NCBI RefSeq assembly: GCF_000633255.1
Contig: NZ_AYMJ01000025.1
Span: forward strand, 62,001-126,000
Source of the DNA: Pseudomonas sp. H1h
GTDB lineage: Bacteria > Pseudomonadota > Gammaproteobacteria > Pseudomonadales > Pseudomonadaceae
Reading direction: 5' to 3'
Length of the DNA stretch: 64,000 nucleotides
Below are positions 7,820 to 17,358 of the stretch, piece after piece. The notes beneath the pieces were generated by a model that was not told where the DNA came from, ran no database searches, and saw only the letters and a program-made list of their open reading frames with translations. Made by a program: the position numbers and the translations under genes. Each line of letters opens with the position of its first letter. Position 1 is the first letter of the stretch.

Positions 7820-10800
7820 ATGTTGATCCTGCGCGGCGCTCCTGCCCTTTCTGCCTTTCGCCACAGCAAACTCCTTGAGCAACTGAGCCAGAAGGTTCCA
7901 GCTGTCAGTGGCCTGTATGCTGAATTCGCTCACTTCGCCGAAGTCACCGGCGTCCTGACCGGCGACGAACAGCAGGTGCTTGCGCGCCTTCTGAAGTACG
8001 GTCCAAGCGTTCCGGTACAAGAGCCGACCGGCCGTCTGTTTCTGGTGTTGCCGCGTTTCGGCACCATCTCGCCATGGTCGAGCAAGGCCAGCGACATCGC
8101 CCGCAACTGCGGCCTGAGCAAAATCCAGCGCCTGGAGCGCGGTATCGCGTTCTACGTGGCCGGCCAGTTCAGCGACGCTGAAGCTCAGCAGATCGCCGAC
8201 GTGCTACATGACCGCATGACCCAGATCGTGCTGGGCAACCTGGAACAGGCCGCCGGTCTGTTCAGCCACGCCGAGCCGAAACCGCTGACCGCGATCGACA
8301 TCCTCGGTGGCGGCCGCGCCGCGCTGGAAAAGGCCAACACCGAGCTGGGCCTGGCCCTGGCCGAAGACGAGATCGATTACCTGGTCAACGCCTTCACCGG
8401 TCTCAAGCGCAACCCGCACGACATCGAACTGATGATGTTTGCCCAGGCCAACTCCGAGCACTGCCGCCACAAGATCTTCAACGCCAGTTGGGACATCGAC
8501 GGCCAGAGCCAGGAAAAAAGCCTGTTCGGCATGATCAAGAACACCTACGTGATGCACAGCGAAGGCGTTCTGTCGGCTTATAAGGACAACGCCTCGGTGA
8601 TTGTCGGCAACGTGGCCGGCCGCTTCTTCCCGAATCCCGAGACCCGCCAGTACGGCGCGGTGCAGGAGCCGGTGCACATCCTGATGAAGGTTGAAACCCA
8701 CAACCACCCGACGGCGATCGCTCCGTTCCCGGGCGCATCCACCGGTTCCGGCGGCGAGATCCGTGACGAAGGTGCAACCGGTCGTGGCGCCAAGCCAAAG
8801 GCCGGCCTGACCGGTTTCACCGTGTCCAACCTGCAGATCCCGGGCTTCGAACAGCCGTGGGAAGTGCCGTACGGCAAGCCTGAGCGCATCGTTACCGCAC
8901 TGGACATCATGATCGAAGGCCCGCTGGGCGGTGCCGCGTTCAACAACGAATTCGGCCGTCCGGCCCTGACTGGCTACTTCCGTACCTTCGAACAATCGAT
9001 CACCACTCCGCACGGTGACGAAGTTCGCGGTTACCACAAGCCGATCATGCTCGCTGGCGGCATGGGCAACATCCGCGAAGAACACGTCAAGAAAGGCGAG
9101 ATCGTCGTTGGCTCCAAGCTGATCGTGCTCGGCGGCCCGGCGATGCTGATCGGTCTGGGCGGCGGCGCCGCTTCCTCGATGGCCACCGGCACCAGCTCGG
9201 CGGATCTCGACTTCGCTTCCGTGCAGCGTGAAAACCCTGAAATGGAGCGTCGCTGCCAGGAAGTCATCGACCGTTGCTGGCAACTGGGCGACAAAAACCC
9301 GATCAGCTTCATCCACGACGTGGGTGCGGGCGGTCTGTCCAACGCCTTCCCGGAACTGGTCAACGACGGCGACCGCGGTGGCCGTTTCGAACTGCGCAAC
9401 ATTCCAAACGACGAGCCGGGCATGGCCCCGCACGAAATCTGGTCCAACGAATCCCAGGAACGTTACGTTCTGGCCGTCGGCCCGGCTGACTTCGAGCGCT
9501 TCCAGGCGATCTGCGAACGTGAGCGTTGCCCGTTTGCCGTAGTGGGCGAGGCGACCGCCGAACCGCAACTGACCGTGACCGACAGCCACTTCGGCAACAA
9601 CCCGGTGGACATGCCACTGGAAGTGTTGCTGGGCAAGGCCCCGCGCATGCACCGTTCGGTGGTTCGCGAAGCCGAGCTGGGCGATGACTTCGATCCGTCG
9701 AACCTCGACATCACCGAATCCATCGAGCGCGTTCTGCACCACCCGGCCGTTGCGAGCAAGAGCTTCCTGATCACCATCGGCGACCGCACCATCACCGGCC
9801 TCGTGGCCCGTGACCAAATGGTCGGCCCATGGCAGGTTCCGGTGGCCGACGTTGCCGTCACCGCCACCAGTTTCGACGTCTACACCGGCGAAGCGATGGC
9901 GATGGGCGAGCGTACTCCGCTGGCACTGCTGGACGCCCCGGCTTCGGGCCGCATGGCCATCGGTGAAACCCTGACCAACATCGCTGCGTCGCGCATCAAC
10001 AAGATCTCCGACATCAAACTGTCGGCGAACTGGATGTCGGCTGCCGGTCACCCGGGCGAAGACGCGCGTCTGTACGACACCGTGAAAGCGGTCGGCATGG
10101 AATTGTGTCCTGAGCTGGGTATCACCATTCCGGTGGGCAAGGACTCGATGTCCATGGCCACCCGCTGGAACGACAACGGCGAAGAAAAAACCGTGACCTC
10201 GCCGATGTCGCTGATCGTGACCGGTTTCGCGCCAGTGGCTGACATCCGTCAGACCCTGACCCCGGAACTGCGCATGGACAAGGGCACCACCGACCTGATC
10301 CTGATCGACCTCGGTCGCGGTCAGAACCGTATGGGCGCTTCGATCCTGGCACAGGTTCACGGCAAGCTCGGCAAACACGCGCCGGACGTCGATGACGCCG
10401 AAGACCTGAAAGCCTTCTTCGCAGTGATCCAGGGCCTCAACGCCGACGGTCACCTGCTGGCTTACCACGACCGTTCCGACGGTGGTTTGCTGACTTCCGT
10501 GGTGGAAATGGCCTTCGCCGGCCACTGCGGCCTGAGCCTGAACCTGGACAGCGTTGCCGAGTCCTCGGCAGAAATCGCCGCCATTCTGTTCAACGAAGAA
10601 CTGGGTGCCGTGATCCAGGTTCGTCAGGACGCCACGCCAGACATCCTCGCGCAATTCAGCGCGGCCGGTCTGGGCGACTGCGTGTCGGTGATCGGTCAGC
10701 CAATGAACAACGGCCAGATCAACATCACCTTCAACGGTGACACCGTGTTCGAAGGTCAGCGCCGTCTGCTGCAGCGTACCTGGGCTGAAACCAGCTACCA

Positions 10801-11716
10801 GATCCAGCGTCTGCGTGACAACGCCGACTGCGCCGAGCAAGAGTTCGACGTGCTGCTGGAAGAAGACAACCCGGGCCTGAGCGTCAAGCTGAGCTACGAC
10901 GTCAACCAGGACATCGCCGCGCCTTACATCAAGAAAGGCATCCGCCCACAGGTTGCCGTGCTGCGCGAGCAGGGCGTAAACGGTCAGGTGGAAATGGCGG
11001 CCGCGTTCGACCGCGCCGGTTTCAATGCGATCGACGTGCACATGAGCGACATTCTGGCCGGCCGCGTCGACCTGAACGAGTTCAAAGGTCTGGTAGCGTG
11101 CGGTGGTTTCTCTTATGGCGACGTACTCGGCGCCGGTGAAGGCTGGGCCAAGTCGGCACTGTTCAACAGCCGTGCCCGCGATGCGTTCCAGGGCTTCTTC
11201 GAACGTAACGACAGCTTCACCCTCGGCGTGTGCAACGGTTGCCAGATGATGTCCAACCTGCACGAGCTGATCCCGGGCAGCGAGTTCTGGCCGCACTTCG
11301 TGCGTAACCGCTCCGAGCAGTTCGAAGCGCGCGTGGCGATGGTGCAGATCCAGGAGTCGAACTCGATCTTCCTGCAAGGCATGGCCGGTTCGCGTATGCC
11401 GATCGCCATTGCTCACGGTGAAGGTCACGCCGAGTTCTCCAGCGAAGAGGCACTGCTGGAAGCCGATCTGTCGGGTTGCGTGGCGATGCGTTTCGTCGAC
11501 AACCACGGCAAGGTCACCGAAGCCTACCCGGCCAACCCGAACGGTTCGCCGCGCGGGATCACCGGTCTCACCAGCCGCGACGGTCGCGTGACGATCATGA
11601 TGCCGCACCCGGAGCGCGTGTTCCGCGCCGTGCAGAACTCGTGGCGTTCGGAAGACTGGAACGAGGACGCTCCTTGGATGCGCATGTTCCGTAATGCTCG
11701 CGTCTGGGTGAACTAA
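7820..11716 (+). CDS. purL: Phosphoribosylformylglycinamidine synthase (large, single-chain type)
   Basis: Fourth step of purine synthesis: FGAR plus glutamine plus ATP gives FGAM. It has 1298 residues, the single-chain proteobacterial form. In order it has an N-terminal PurS-like region, two AIR-synthase-like halves with the ATP site (THNHPTAIAPFPGA...GGEIRDEGATG region) and a C-terminal class I glutaminase. The glutaminase nucleophile is Cys1138 in LGVCNGCQMM, with the His/Glu pair in MMPHPERVFR. It is monocistronic or followed by the small NIF3-like gene 5 bp downstream. Confidence 0.98.
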   Translation: MLILRGAPALSAFRHSKLLEQLSQKVPAVSGLYAEFAHFAEVTGVLTGDEQQVLARLLKYGPSVPVQEPTGRLFLVLPRFGTISPWSSKASDIARNCGLSKIQRLERGIAFYVAGQFSDAEAQQIADVLHDRMTQIVLGNLEQAAGLFSHAEPKPLTAIDILGGGRAALEKANTELGLALAEDEIDYLVNAFTGLKRNPHDIELMMFAQANSEHCRHKIFNASWDIDGQSQEKSLFGMIKNTYVMHSEGVLSAYKDNASVIVGNVAGRFFPNPETRQYGAVQEPVHILMKVETHNHPTAIAPFPGASTGSGGEIRDEGATGRGAKPKAGLTGFTVSNLQIPGFEQPWEVPYGKPERIVTALDIMIEGPLGGAAFNNEFGRPALTGYFRTFEQSITTPHGDEVRGYHKPIMLAGGMGNIREEHVKKGEIVVGSKLIVLGGPAMLIGLGGGAASSMATGTSSADLDFASVQRENPEMERRCQEVIDRCWQLGDKNPISFIHDVGAGGLSNAFPELVNDGDRGGRFELRNIPNDEPGMAPHEIWSNESQERYVLAVGPADFERFQAICERERCPFAVVGEATAEPQLTVTDSHFGNNPVDMPLEVLLGKAPRMHRSVVREAELGDDFDPSNLDITESIERVLHHPAVASKSFLITIGDRTITGLVARDQMVGPWQVPVADVAVTATSFDVYTGEAMAMGERTPLALLDAPASGRMAIGETLTNIAASRINKISDIKLSANWMSAAGHPGEDARLYDTVKAVGMELCPELGITIPVGKDSMSMATRWNDNGEEKTVTSPMSLIVTGFAPVADIRQTLTPELRMDKGTTDLILIDLGRGQNRMGASILAQVHGKLGKHAPDVDDAEDLKAFFAVIQGLNADGHLLAYHDRSDGGLLTSVVEMAFAGHCGLSLNLDSVAESSAEIAAILFNEELGAVIQVRQDATPDILAQFSAAGLGDCVSVIGQPMNNGQINITFNGDTVFEGQRRLLQRTWAETSYQIQRLRDNADCAEQEFDVLLEEDNPGLSVKLSYDVNQDIAAPYIKKGIRPQVAVLREQGVNGQVEMAAAFDRAGFNAIDVHMSDILAGRVDLNEFKGLVACGGFSYGDVLGAGEGWAKSALFNSRARDAFQGFFERNDSFTLGVCNGCQMMSNLHELIPGSEFWPHFVRNRSEQFEARVAMVQIQESNSIFLQGMAGSRMPIAIAHGEGHAEFSSEEALLEADLSGCVAMRFVDNHGKVTEAYPANPNGSPRGITGLTSRDGRVTIMMPHPERVFRAVQNSWRSEDWNEDAPWMRMFRNARVWVN

Positions 11717-11721
11717 GGCCT

Positions 11722-12033
11722 GTGTACAAGCTCGGTTTTTTTGTTCCTGACAGTCATGTCGAAGTGGTCAAAGGGGCTGTGTTCGCTGCCGGTGGTGGGC
11801 GGATCGGTGACTATGACCACTGCGCGTGGCAGGTGCTCGGTCTGGGCCAGTTTCGACCGTTGGACGGCAGTCAGCCGTTCATTGGCGAGGCGGGGCAGGT
11901 TGAGCGGGTTGAGGAATGGAAGGTTGAGCTTGTGGTGGCGGATGAGTTGATCGTGGCTGTTGTGGCGGCATTGAAGCTCAGTCATCCGTACGAGACGCCG
12001 GCTTATGAAGTGTGGCGGCTGGAGGATTTCTGA
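11722..12033 (+). CDS. NIF3/YqfO-like small protein
   Basis: A 103-residue protein starting at GTG only 5 bp after purL. It resembles the inserted or stand-alone PII-like domain found in NIF3/YqfO proteins: an N-terminal strand YKLGFFVPDSHVEVVKGAVF, a GGGRIGDYDHCAW segment and a C-terminal HPYETPAYEVW motif. The HPYE/PAYE signature is characteristic of the family. Its biochemical function is unknown. The position directly after purL is conserved in Pseudomonas, so cotranscription is likely. Confidence 0.85.
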   Translation: MYKLGFFVPDSHVEVVKGAVFAAGGGRIGDYDHCAWQVLGLGQFRPLDGSQPFIGEAGQVERVEEWKVELVVADELIVAVVAALKLSHPYETPAYEVWRLEDF

Positions 12034-12055
12034 TCTTTCTTGCTGCTGAAACAGG

Positions 12056-12090
12056 AAACCCGCCGATGAGTGATTGTCTGCGGGTTTTTT
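12056..12090. terminator. Intrinsic terminator after the NIF3-like gene
   Basis: Inverted repeat AAACCCGC / GCGGGTTT with a 16-base loop, followed by TTT on the plus strand. It ends the purL transcript. Confidence 0.75.
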
Positions 12091-12190
12091 GTTGCCTGCG
12101 ATTTAACCATTTTCAATCTGCCTCTATACAAGGCTCATATGGATTCGGAGTAGATACCTGGTTAGTTTGGAGGTTGGTTGAACCCCATGA

Positions 12191-12550
12191 TTAACAATCA
12201 GTAAATCTTAATCTGCCACCGCAGTTTTTGAGGTTTTTTACCTGGCGCGGTGGCAATACGAATTTTTCAAAATTGTAATCCCGTATTTCGCGTGTGTTCC
12301 AGCTGTTGCTGACCTCCGGATGGGTGGTTCCTGTAAAGCATTTTGTATTCATCTCACAGGAAATCACTTGTTCTTCCAGCCCCGATTTTGGATAGCTGAG
12401 AGGAATCGGTTCTACCGTCAATTCGCAACTCCCTTTGGCGTTGCTGATTTTCCAAGCGTCTTCGCAATCACCAGCTGAGGCATATGGCGAGCAGAGCTGT
12501 AACGTAGAAAAAAACGACGAGGCTATAATTAACTTATTAAGAGGGTGCAT
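12191..12550 (-). CDS. Small cysteine-rich secreted protein, unknown function
   Basis: A 119-residue protein that I do not recognise. It has a Sec-type signal peptide (Lys at position 6, hydrophobic core IIASSFFSTLQLC, probable cleavage after YASA near residue 26). The mature part has six cysteines, suggesting up to three disulfides in the periplasm. A GGGGAA precedes the ATG by 4-5 bp on the minus strand. The coding sequence is clearly lower in GC than its neighbours, suggesting recent acquisition. It faces away from the decayed DUF6124 gene. Nothing here supports a specific function. Confidence 0.6.
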   Translation of the reverse strand: MHPLNKLIIASSFFSTLQLCSPYASAGDCEDAWKISNAKGSCELTVEPIPLSYPKSGLEEQVISCEMNTKCFTGTTHPEVSNSWNTREIRDYNFEKFVLPPRQVKNLKNCGGRLRFTDC

Positions 12551-12669
12551 AAGTTCCCCGTTTTGCGAGTGGCATTTTTTCAGGTTCGATTGACTGCCTG
12601 TGTAGGGTGTGGCGAGCAGAAAATGGTGTCTACTGTAATAAGTAACAGTTCACTAGACCCGTTACTCCT

Positions 12670-12896
12670 AACACTTACCTCGCCAAAAAACGCGAAGCCA
12701 TCAAACGCGCACTCGATTTCTACCTCAGCCCCGAACCCGCCAAGCCCTACCTACGAATCGTTGGCCTCCGCCAGTGCCATGGCCAGCAAATTCGCAACTG
12801 AGCTCAGCAGCCAGCAACGCAGCACCGCACTGGCCCTGCAGCAAAATCGTCATGCTTGCCGAGCTCGCGGTAAACCAGTGCACTGGATCGAGTTGA
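12670..12896 (+). pseudogene. Decayed DUF6124 family gene
   Basis: Three DUF6124-like pieces lie in different frames. First is NTYLAKKREAIKRALDFYL then SPEPAKP (from 12670). Next, after a frame change and an apparent central deletion, is YESLASASAMASKFATEL with its following residues. Last, after another shift at about 12842, is IVMLAELAVNQCTGSS ending at TGA 12894-12896. The intact family, common in Pseudomonas, is about 110-120 residues with an LASASAMA...ALAIQQ...MLAELAVN tail. No start codon is preserved. The assignment comes from remembered family features. Confidence 0.65.
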
Positions 12897-12935
12897 TCCA
12901 CAGACCTGATCATCAGGCTCACCGCGTCATCGTTC

Positions 12936-13040
12936 TTCGCGAGCAAGCCCGCTCCCACAGTTGAATGCATTCCAAATGTGGGAGCTGAGGCTGGCAGCGC
13001 TCAATCCAAACTGTGGGAGCGGGCTTGCTCGCGAAGAGGC
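12936..13040. repeat. REP cluster downstream of nagE
   Basis: An inverted REP core (CGCGAGCAAGCCCGCTCCCA) at 12938-12960, a partial core (TGTGGGAGC) at 12977 and a full direct core with CGAAGAGGC at 13012-13040. It covers the 3' end of the nag operon transcript, and the last copy ends about 20 bp from the nagE stop. Confidence 0.88.
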
Positions 13041-13059
13041 CCGCCCAGACGCCGAAGAT

Positions 13060-14775
13060 TCAAACCTTGGCGCTGACCTCACTGCGATTGACCAGCGCCT
13101 CCAGTGCCCCACTCAAACTCGCTGCCTTGTCACCCACCACCAAATGCCACACCCCACCTTCCAACGGGCTGACACCCTGGCAACCCAGCTCTTTCAACTG
13201 AGCCTCGGACAATGCTTTGCCATCAGCCAGTTGCAGACGAATTCGGCTCATGGCGATGCAGTCCAGTTGCAGCACATTCTCGCTACCACCCAACGCAGTC
13301 AGCCACTGCTGAGCTTCCGGTGCAGTGACGAGTACGGTTTTTGATTCCTCGACCACCGCCGCAGGCGCCGGCACCAGCCCGCGGCCCAGAGCCGGCATGG
13401 CGAGGCGTATTTCATCAGCAATGCTGTCGGCCATCGGTCCGACAACTACCTGCAAACTGCCACCCTTGCCCGGACGGACCACCGCCATCGCGCCCAGTGC
13501 TTTCAGGTCAGCATCGGAGGCCTTGTTGCGATCGACCATTTCCAGGCGCAGACGGGTGGTGCACGCGCCCACCGTCACCAGATTCTCTGCGCCACCGAGT
13601 GCCTTGATGTAGGCCGCAGCGCGCTCGTTCTCGGTGAGAACAGCCTTGTCGGCCGCCGCAACATCTTCACGCCCCGGCGTTTTCAGATTGAAGCGACGAA
13701 TGCAGAAATCAAACACCGCGTAATACACCACGGCATAGGCCAGCCCCACAGGAATCACCAGCCAGCCATTGGTCGAGCGTCCCCAACCCAACACCATATC
13801 GATAAAACCGCCAGAGAACGTGAAGCCCAGGTGAATGTTCAACGCATTGGTAATCGCCATCGACAACCCGGTCAGCAACGCATGCAGCAGATACAACAGC
13901 GGCGCCAAAAACATGAAGGCGAATTCGATGGGTTCGGTTACCCCGGTCAAAAACGAGGTCAGGGCCATCGACAGGAAAATCCCGCCCATCACTTTGCGCC
14001 GTTCCGGCAGGGCGTTGCGGTACATCGCCAGGCAGGCTGCCGGCAGGCCGAAAATCATCATCGGGAACATGCCGGTCATGAACTGGCCGCCCTTCGGATC
14101 ACCGGCGAAGTAGCGTGACAGATCGCCAGTCACCAGCGCACCTGTGGTCGGATCGGTGAAGTTGCCGAACACGAACCACGCCATGTTGTTGAGGATGTGG
14201 TGCAGGCCAGTGACGATCAGCAAGCGGTTGAACACGCCGAAGACGAAGGCGCCGAAGCTGCCGCTTTCCATCATCAGGCTGCCGAAGCTGTTGATGCCAT
14301 GCTGGATCGGCGGCCAGATGTAGCCGAATACCACGCCCAGACCGACCGCCGCAAAACCGGTGACGATCGGCACAAACCGACGCCCGCCGAAGAACGCCAG
14401 ATACTCCGGCAGCTTGATGTCCTTGAACCGGTTGTACAGCGCACCAGCCATCAGGCCGCTGACGATCCCGGCGAGCATGCCCATGTTGATGCTCGCATCG
14501 AGCACCTTGAGCGTGGAGATCATCACCAGATAACCGATTACTCCGGCGAGGCCGGCGGTGCCGTTGTTGTCCTTGGCGAACCCGACGGCGATGCCGATGG
14601 CGAAAATCATCGCCAGGTTGGCGAAGATCACTTGCCCGGCATCGTGGATGATCGCGATGTTCAGCAGGTCGGTGTCACCCAGACGCAGCAGCAGGCCGGC
14701 AATCGGCAGGATCGCGATCGGCAGCATCAGCGCGCGGCCGAGGCGTTGCAGGCCTTCGATGAAGAGTTGGTACAT
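13060..14775 (-). CDS. nagE: PTS N-acetylglucosamine permease EIICB with a second EIIB-like domain
   Basis: Inner-membrane GlcNAc transporter that phosphorylates sugar during import. It has 571 residues. The glucose-family EIIC membrane domain spans about residues 1-375, starting FIEGLQRLGRALMLPIAILP. It is followed by an EIIB domain with the phospho-Cys405 in VGACTTRLRL, and then by a second EIIB-like domain (about 485-565) with Cys506 in LQLDCIAMSRIRL. No EIIA is present here; that is supplied by the upstream NagF fusion (35-bp gap). It is last in the nagR-A-B-F-E transcription unit. The extra EIIB-like domain is the notable feature. Confidence 0.93.
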   Translation of the reverse strand: MYQLFIEGLQRLGRALMLPIAILPIAGLLLRLGDTDLLNIAIIHDAGQVIFANLAMIFAIGIAVGFAKDNNGTAGLAGVIGYLVMISTLKVLDASINMGMLAGIVSGLMAGALYNRFKDIKLPEYLAFFGGRRFVPIVTGFAAVGLGVVFGYIWPPIQHGINSFGSLMMESGSFGAFVFGVFNRLLIVTGLHHILNNMAWFVFGNFTDPTTGALVTGDLSRYFAGDPKGGQFMTGMFPMMIFGLPAACLAMYRNALPERRKVMGGIFLSMALTSFLTGVTEPIEFAFMFLAPLLYLLHALLTGLSMAITNALNIHLGFTFSGGFIDMVLGWGRSTNGWLVIPVGLAYAVVYYAVFDFCIRRFNLKTPGREDVAAADKAVLTENERAAAYIKALGGAENLVTVGACTTRLRLEMVDRNKASDADLKALGAMAVVRPGKGGSLQVVVGPMADSIADEIRLAMPALGRGLVPAPAAVVEESKTVLVTAPEAQQWLTALGGSENVLQLDCIAMSRIRLQLADGKALSEAQLKELGCQGVSPLEGGVWHLVVGDKAASLSGALEALVNRSEVSAKV

Positions 14776-14810
14776 GGTGCTTCTCCCTGCTCTTTATAGA
14801 GAGCTTGTTG

Positions 14811-17324
14811 TTAGTGCAGAGGCCAGTGCTGGTGGCAGGCGTGACGCACCGCAGCGGCGCTGTTCAGTTTGAGCAGGTCGTGGCTGAGGCGTTGGCATTC
14901 GGCCTCGTGCAACTGACGCACGCGGTCCTTGATTTCCCCGATCTGCACCGGGCTGACCGACAGTTCGGTGACGCCCAGGCCGATCAGCACTGGTGTTGCC
15001 AGTGGATCGGAGGCGAGGGCGCCGCAGACACCGACCCAACGCTTGTGCACCGCTGCGCCTGCGCAGGTCATGGCGATCAGGCGCAGCAGCGCCGGGTGCA
15101 GGGCATCGACCCGGGCGGCCAGACCTGCGTGGTCGCGGTCCATGGCCAGGGTGTATTGCGACAGATCGTTGGTGCCGATCGAGAGGAAGTCGGCGTGTTC
15201 GGCCAGTTGCTCGGCTTGCAGCGCGGCGGCGGGGACTTCGATCATCACGCCGATTTCCGGGCGCTCGCTGATGCTCAGCTCCAGACACAGCGCATCGACG
15301 CGTTGACGGATGTGCAGCAGTTCATCGACCTCGGTGACCATCGGCAACAGGATTCGGCAACGGCGCAGAGGGCTGACTTGCAGCAGCGCACGCAGTTGCT
15401 GGTCGAGGATTTCCGGACGCGCCTGAGCCAGTCGAATGCCGCGCAAGCCGAGCACCGGGTTGGCTTCGGCAGGCAGCGGCAGGTAGTCGAGTTGCTTGTC
15501 GCCGCCGACGTCGATGGTGCGGATGATCACCGATTGGTCGCCCATCGCATCCAGCACGGCTTGGTAGGCGACGCGCTGTTCTTCAACGTCTGGCGCCGTT
15601 TGGCGGTCAACGAATAGGAATTCGGTGCGCAGCAGGCCGACGCCGTCGGCGCCGTTGGCGAATGCGTCGGCCGCTTCAGCACTTGAGGCGACGTTGGCGA
15701 CCACTTCGATCGCCACGCCATTGCGCGTTTCGGCGGGCAGGTGGGCCTTGGCTTGTTGTGCGTCGCGGCGTTGCTGGCGGTCGATTTGCGCTTGCTGAAC
15801 TTCGGCCAGGCGTTCGGCGCTCGGGGTCAGTTCAAGGCGACCGCCGTCAGCATCCAGCACCACTGATTGCCCTTGCGGCTGATCGAGCAAAGCCGACCCC
15901 AGCGCAACCATGCACGGCAGACCCTTGCCCCGCGCCAGAATCGCCACGTGCGAGGTCGCGCCGCCCTCGGCCATGCACAACCCGGCGACACCTTGCGCGC
16001 TGAGTTGCAGCAGATCCGACGGCGTCAATTCATGCGCGGCAACGATGGCGCCGGCCGGCACCTCGTAATGCCAGGCTTCGCCAAGCAGCGCACGCAGCAC
16101 GCGTTGCTTGAGGTCGCGCAGATCATTGGCGCGTTCGGCCAACAGTGCGCTGCCGGTGTGTTGCAGCACGTCACACTGGACATCGATCGACTGGCTCCAG
16201 GCGTGAGTCGCCGCCGCGCCTTGGTCGATGGCGTGCTGTGCGGCGTCGAGCAAGGCCGGGTCTTCGAGCAGTGCCAGATGCGCCGCGAAGATCGCTTCTT
16301 CTTCGGCGTTCTTGTGCTTTTTCGCTTGGGTCAGGGTGGCGTGGATTTCGCTACGAACCTGACTCAACGCCGACTCAAGAACCTGTTGTTGCACCCGCGG
16401 ATCATGATTGCCGGTATCCGCCGGCAGACTGATCGCATTCAGGCGAAACAGCGGCCCACCGACCAGTCCCGGTGCGGCGCACACACCTTGCAGGACGCCA
16501 GCTTCGGCGGGGCGTTTGCGTGGTGCAGCGCTGACCGGTGCGACGGTGTGGTGATCCTCGGGCAGCGTGGTGGCCAATGCGCCGAGCAACGCTTGCAGCG
16601 CGGCTTCGGCGTCCGGCCCCTGGCAACTGACCTGCACTTCATCCTGCTCACCGACGGCCAACCCCATCAGCCCGATCAGGCTGTTGCACGGCGCCGATTT
16701 GCCAGCGAAGTGCAGCTGCGATTGGCTCTTGAAGCCTTGCGCGGTCTGGCGAATCAGCGCAGCAGGGCGCGCATGCAGGCCGCCACGATGAGCCACCAGC
16801 ACATGCCCGTGAACCTCAGGCCCGCCAGGCATTTCAGCATTGGCCGCCGCACTGTTGCGGGCAACGATGTGCAGCAGGGGGTCACCGACCTTTACCGCCT
16901 TGAGCGTGATCGGGCGCACCTGAAAATCCTGACTGTTGGTCAGGATCAACAGGCTGACCAGGCTTTTGCATTGCCGGCCGACCTTGTCCAGGTCGTAGCG
17001 CAACAAAGGCTGACCCTTGCTGACGCGGCCACCTTCCTTGACCAGCATCGAGAAGCCTTCGCCGTTCAGTTCAACGGTGTCCAGGCCCAGGTGCAGGAGG
17101 ATTTCCGCGCCGTTGTCGGCACGCACCGTGAGCGCGTGGCCGGTGCGGGCGACGTGAATGATCACCCCTGCGCACGGCGAATACAGCGTGTCGTTGATCG
17201 GGTCGATGGCAATGCCGTCACCCATCGCGCCGCTGGCGAACACCGCGTCCGGGACTTTGGCGAGCGTGAGCACCGGGCCGCTGAGCGGGGCGCTGAGGGT
17301 CAGCTCTTTATTGTTGTTGTGCAT
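14811..17324 (-). CDS. nagF: PTS EIIA-HPr-EI fusion for GlcNAc uptake
   Basis: Cytoplasmic phosphorelay protein passing phosphate from PEP to NagE. It has 837 residues and three modules. An EIIA-Glc-like domain (about 1-150) has His78 in EILLHLGLDTV. An HPr domain (about 165-255) has the active His in GGLHARPAALI. An enzyme I module follows to the end with the phospho-His in GGATSHVAILARGKG, the PEP-binding GVGLLRTEFLF and the C-terminal VCGALASDPLA. The operon therefore carries its own complete relay independent of general PTS proteins. It sits between nagB and nagE with gaps of 34-35 bp. Confidence 0.95.
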   Translation of the reverse strand: MHNNNKELTLSAPLSGPVLTLAKVPDAVFASGAMGDGIAIDPINDTLYSPCAGVIIHVARTGHALTVRADNGAEILLHLGLDTVELNGEGFSMLVKEGGRVSKGQPLLRYDLDKVGRQCKSLVSLLILTNSQDFQVRPITLKAVKVGDPLLHIVARNSAAANAEMPGGPEVHGHVLVAHRGGLHARPAALIRQTAQGFKSQSQLHFAGKSAPCNSLIGLMGLAVGEQDEVQVSCQGPDAEAALQALLGALATTLPEDHHTVAPVSAAPRKRPAEAGVLQGVCAAPGLVGGPLFRLNAISLPADTGNHDPRVQQQVLESALSQVRSEIHATLTQAKKHKNAEEEAIFAAHLALLEDPALLDAAQHAIDQGAAATHAWSQSIDVQCDVLQHTGSALLAERANDLRDLKQRVLRALLGEAWHYEVPAGAIVAAHELTPSDLLQLSAQGVAGLCMAEGGATSHVAILARGKGLPCMVALGSALLDQPQGQSVVLDADGGRLELTPSAERLAEVQQAQIDRQQRRDAQQAKAHLPAETRNGVAIEVVANVASSAEAADAFANGADGVGLLRTEFLFVDRQTAPDVEEQRVAYQAVLDAMGDQSVIIRTIDVGGDKQLDYLPLPAEANPVLGLRGIRLAQARPEILDQQLRALLQVSPLRRCRILLPMVTEVDELLHIRQRVDALCLELSISERPEIGVMIEVPAAALQAEQLAEHADFLSIGTNDLSQYTLAMDRDHAGLAARVDALHPALLRLIAMTCAGAAVHKRWVGVCGALASDPLATPVLIGLGVTELSVSPVQIGEIKDRVRQLHEAECQRLSHDLLKLNSAAAVRHACHQHWPLH

Positions 17325-17358
17325 GGCTCGGTCTCATCAGGTGTGCAGTCATTCGGAC

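Larger units (their letters stand above)
12551..13059. other. 509-bp gap with a gene relic and REP elements
   Basis: No intact gene. It holds the DUF6124 relic (12670-12896) and a run of REP cores up to about 13040, adjoining the nagE stop codon. The first 120 bp are AT-richer than the surroundings and may hold the promoter of the minus-strand secreted protein. Confidence 0.6.

Noticed and set aside
8204..11608. A 1134-codon open frame antisense to purL
   Set aside because: Long antisense frames are normal opposite high-GC Pseudomonas genes. It shows His/Gly/Val-biased composition, no domain and no ribosome site.
12545..12964. A 139-codon frame read as a possible gene
   Set aside because: It only partly overlaps the DUF6124 relic in one frame; the family pattern switches frames, so it is a pseudogene rather than a coding gene.
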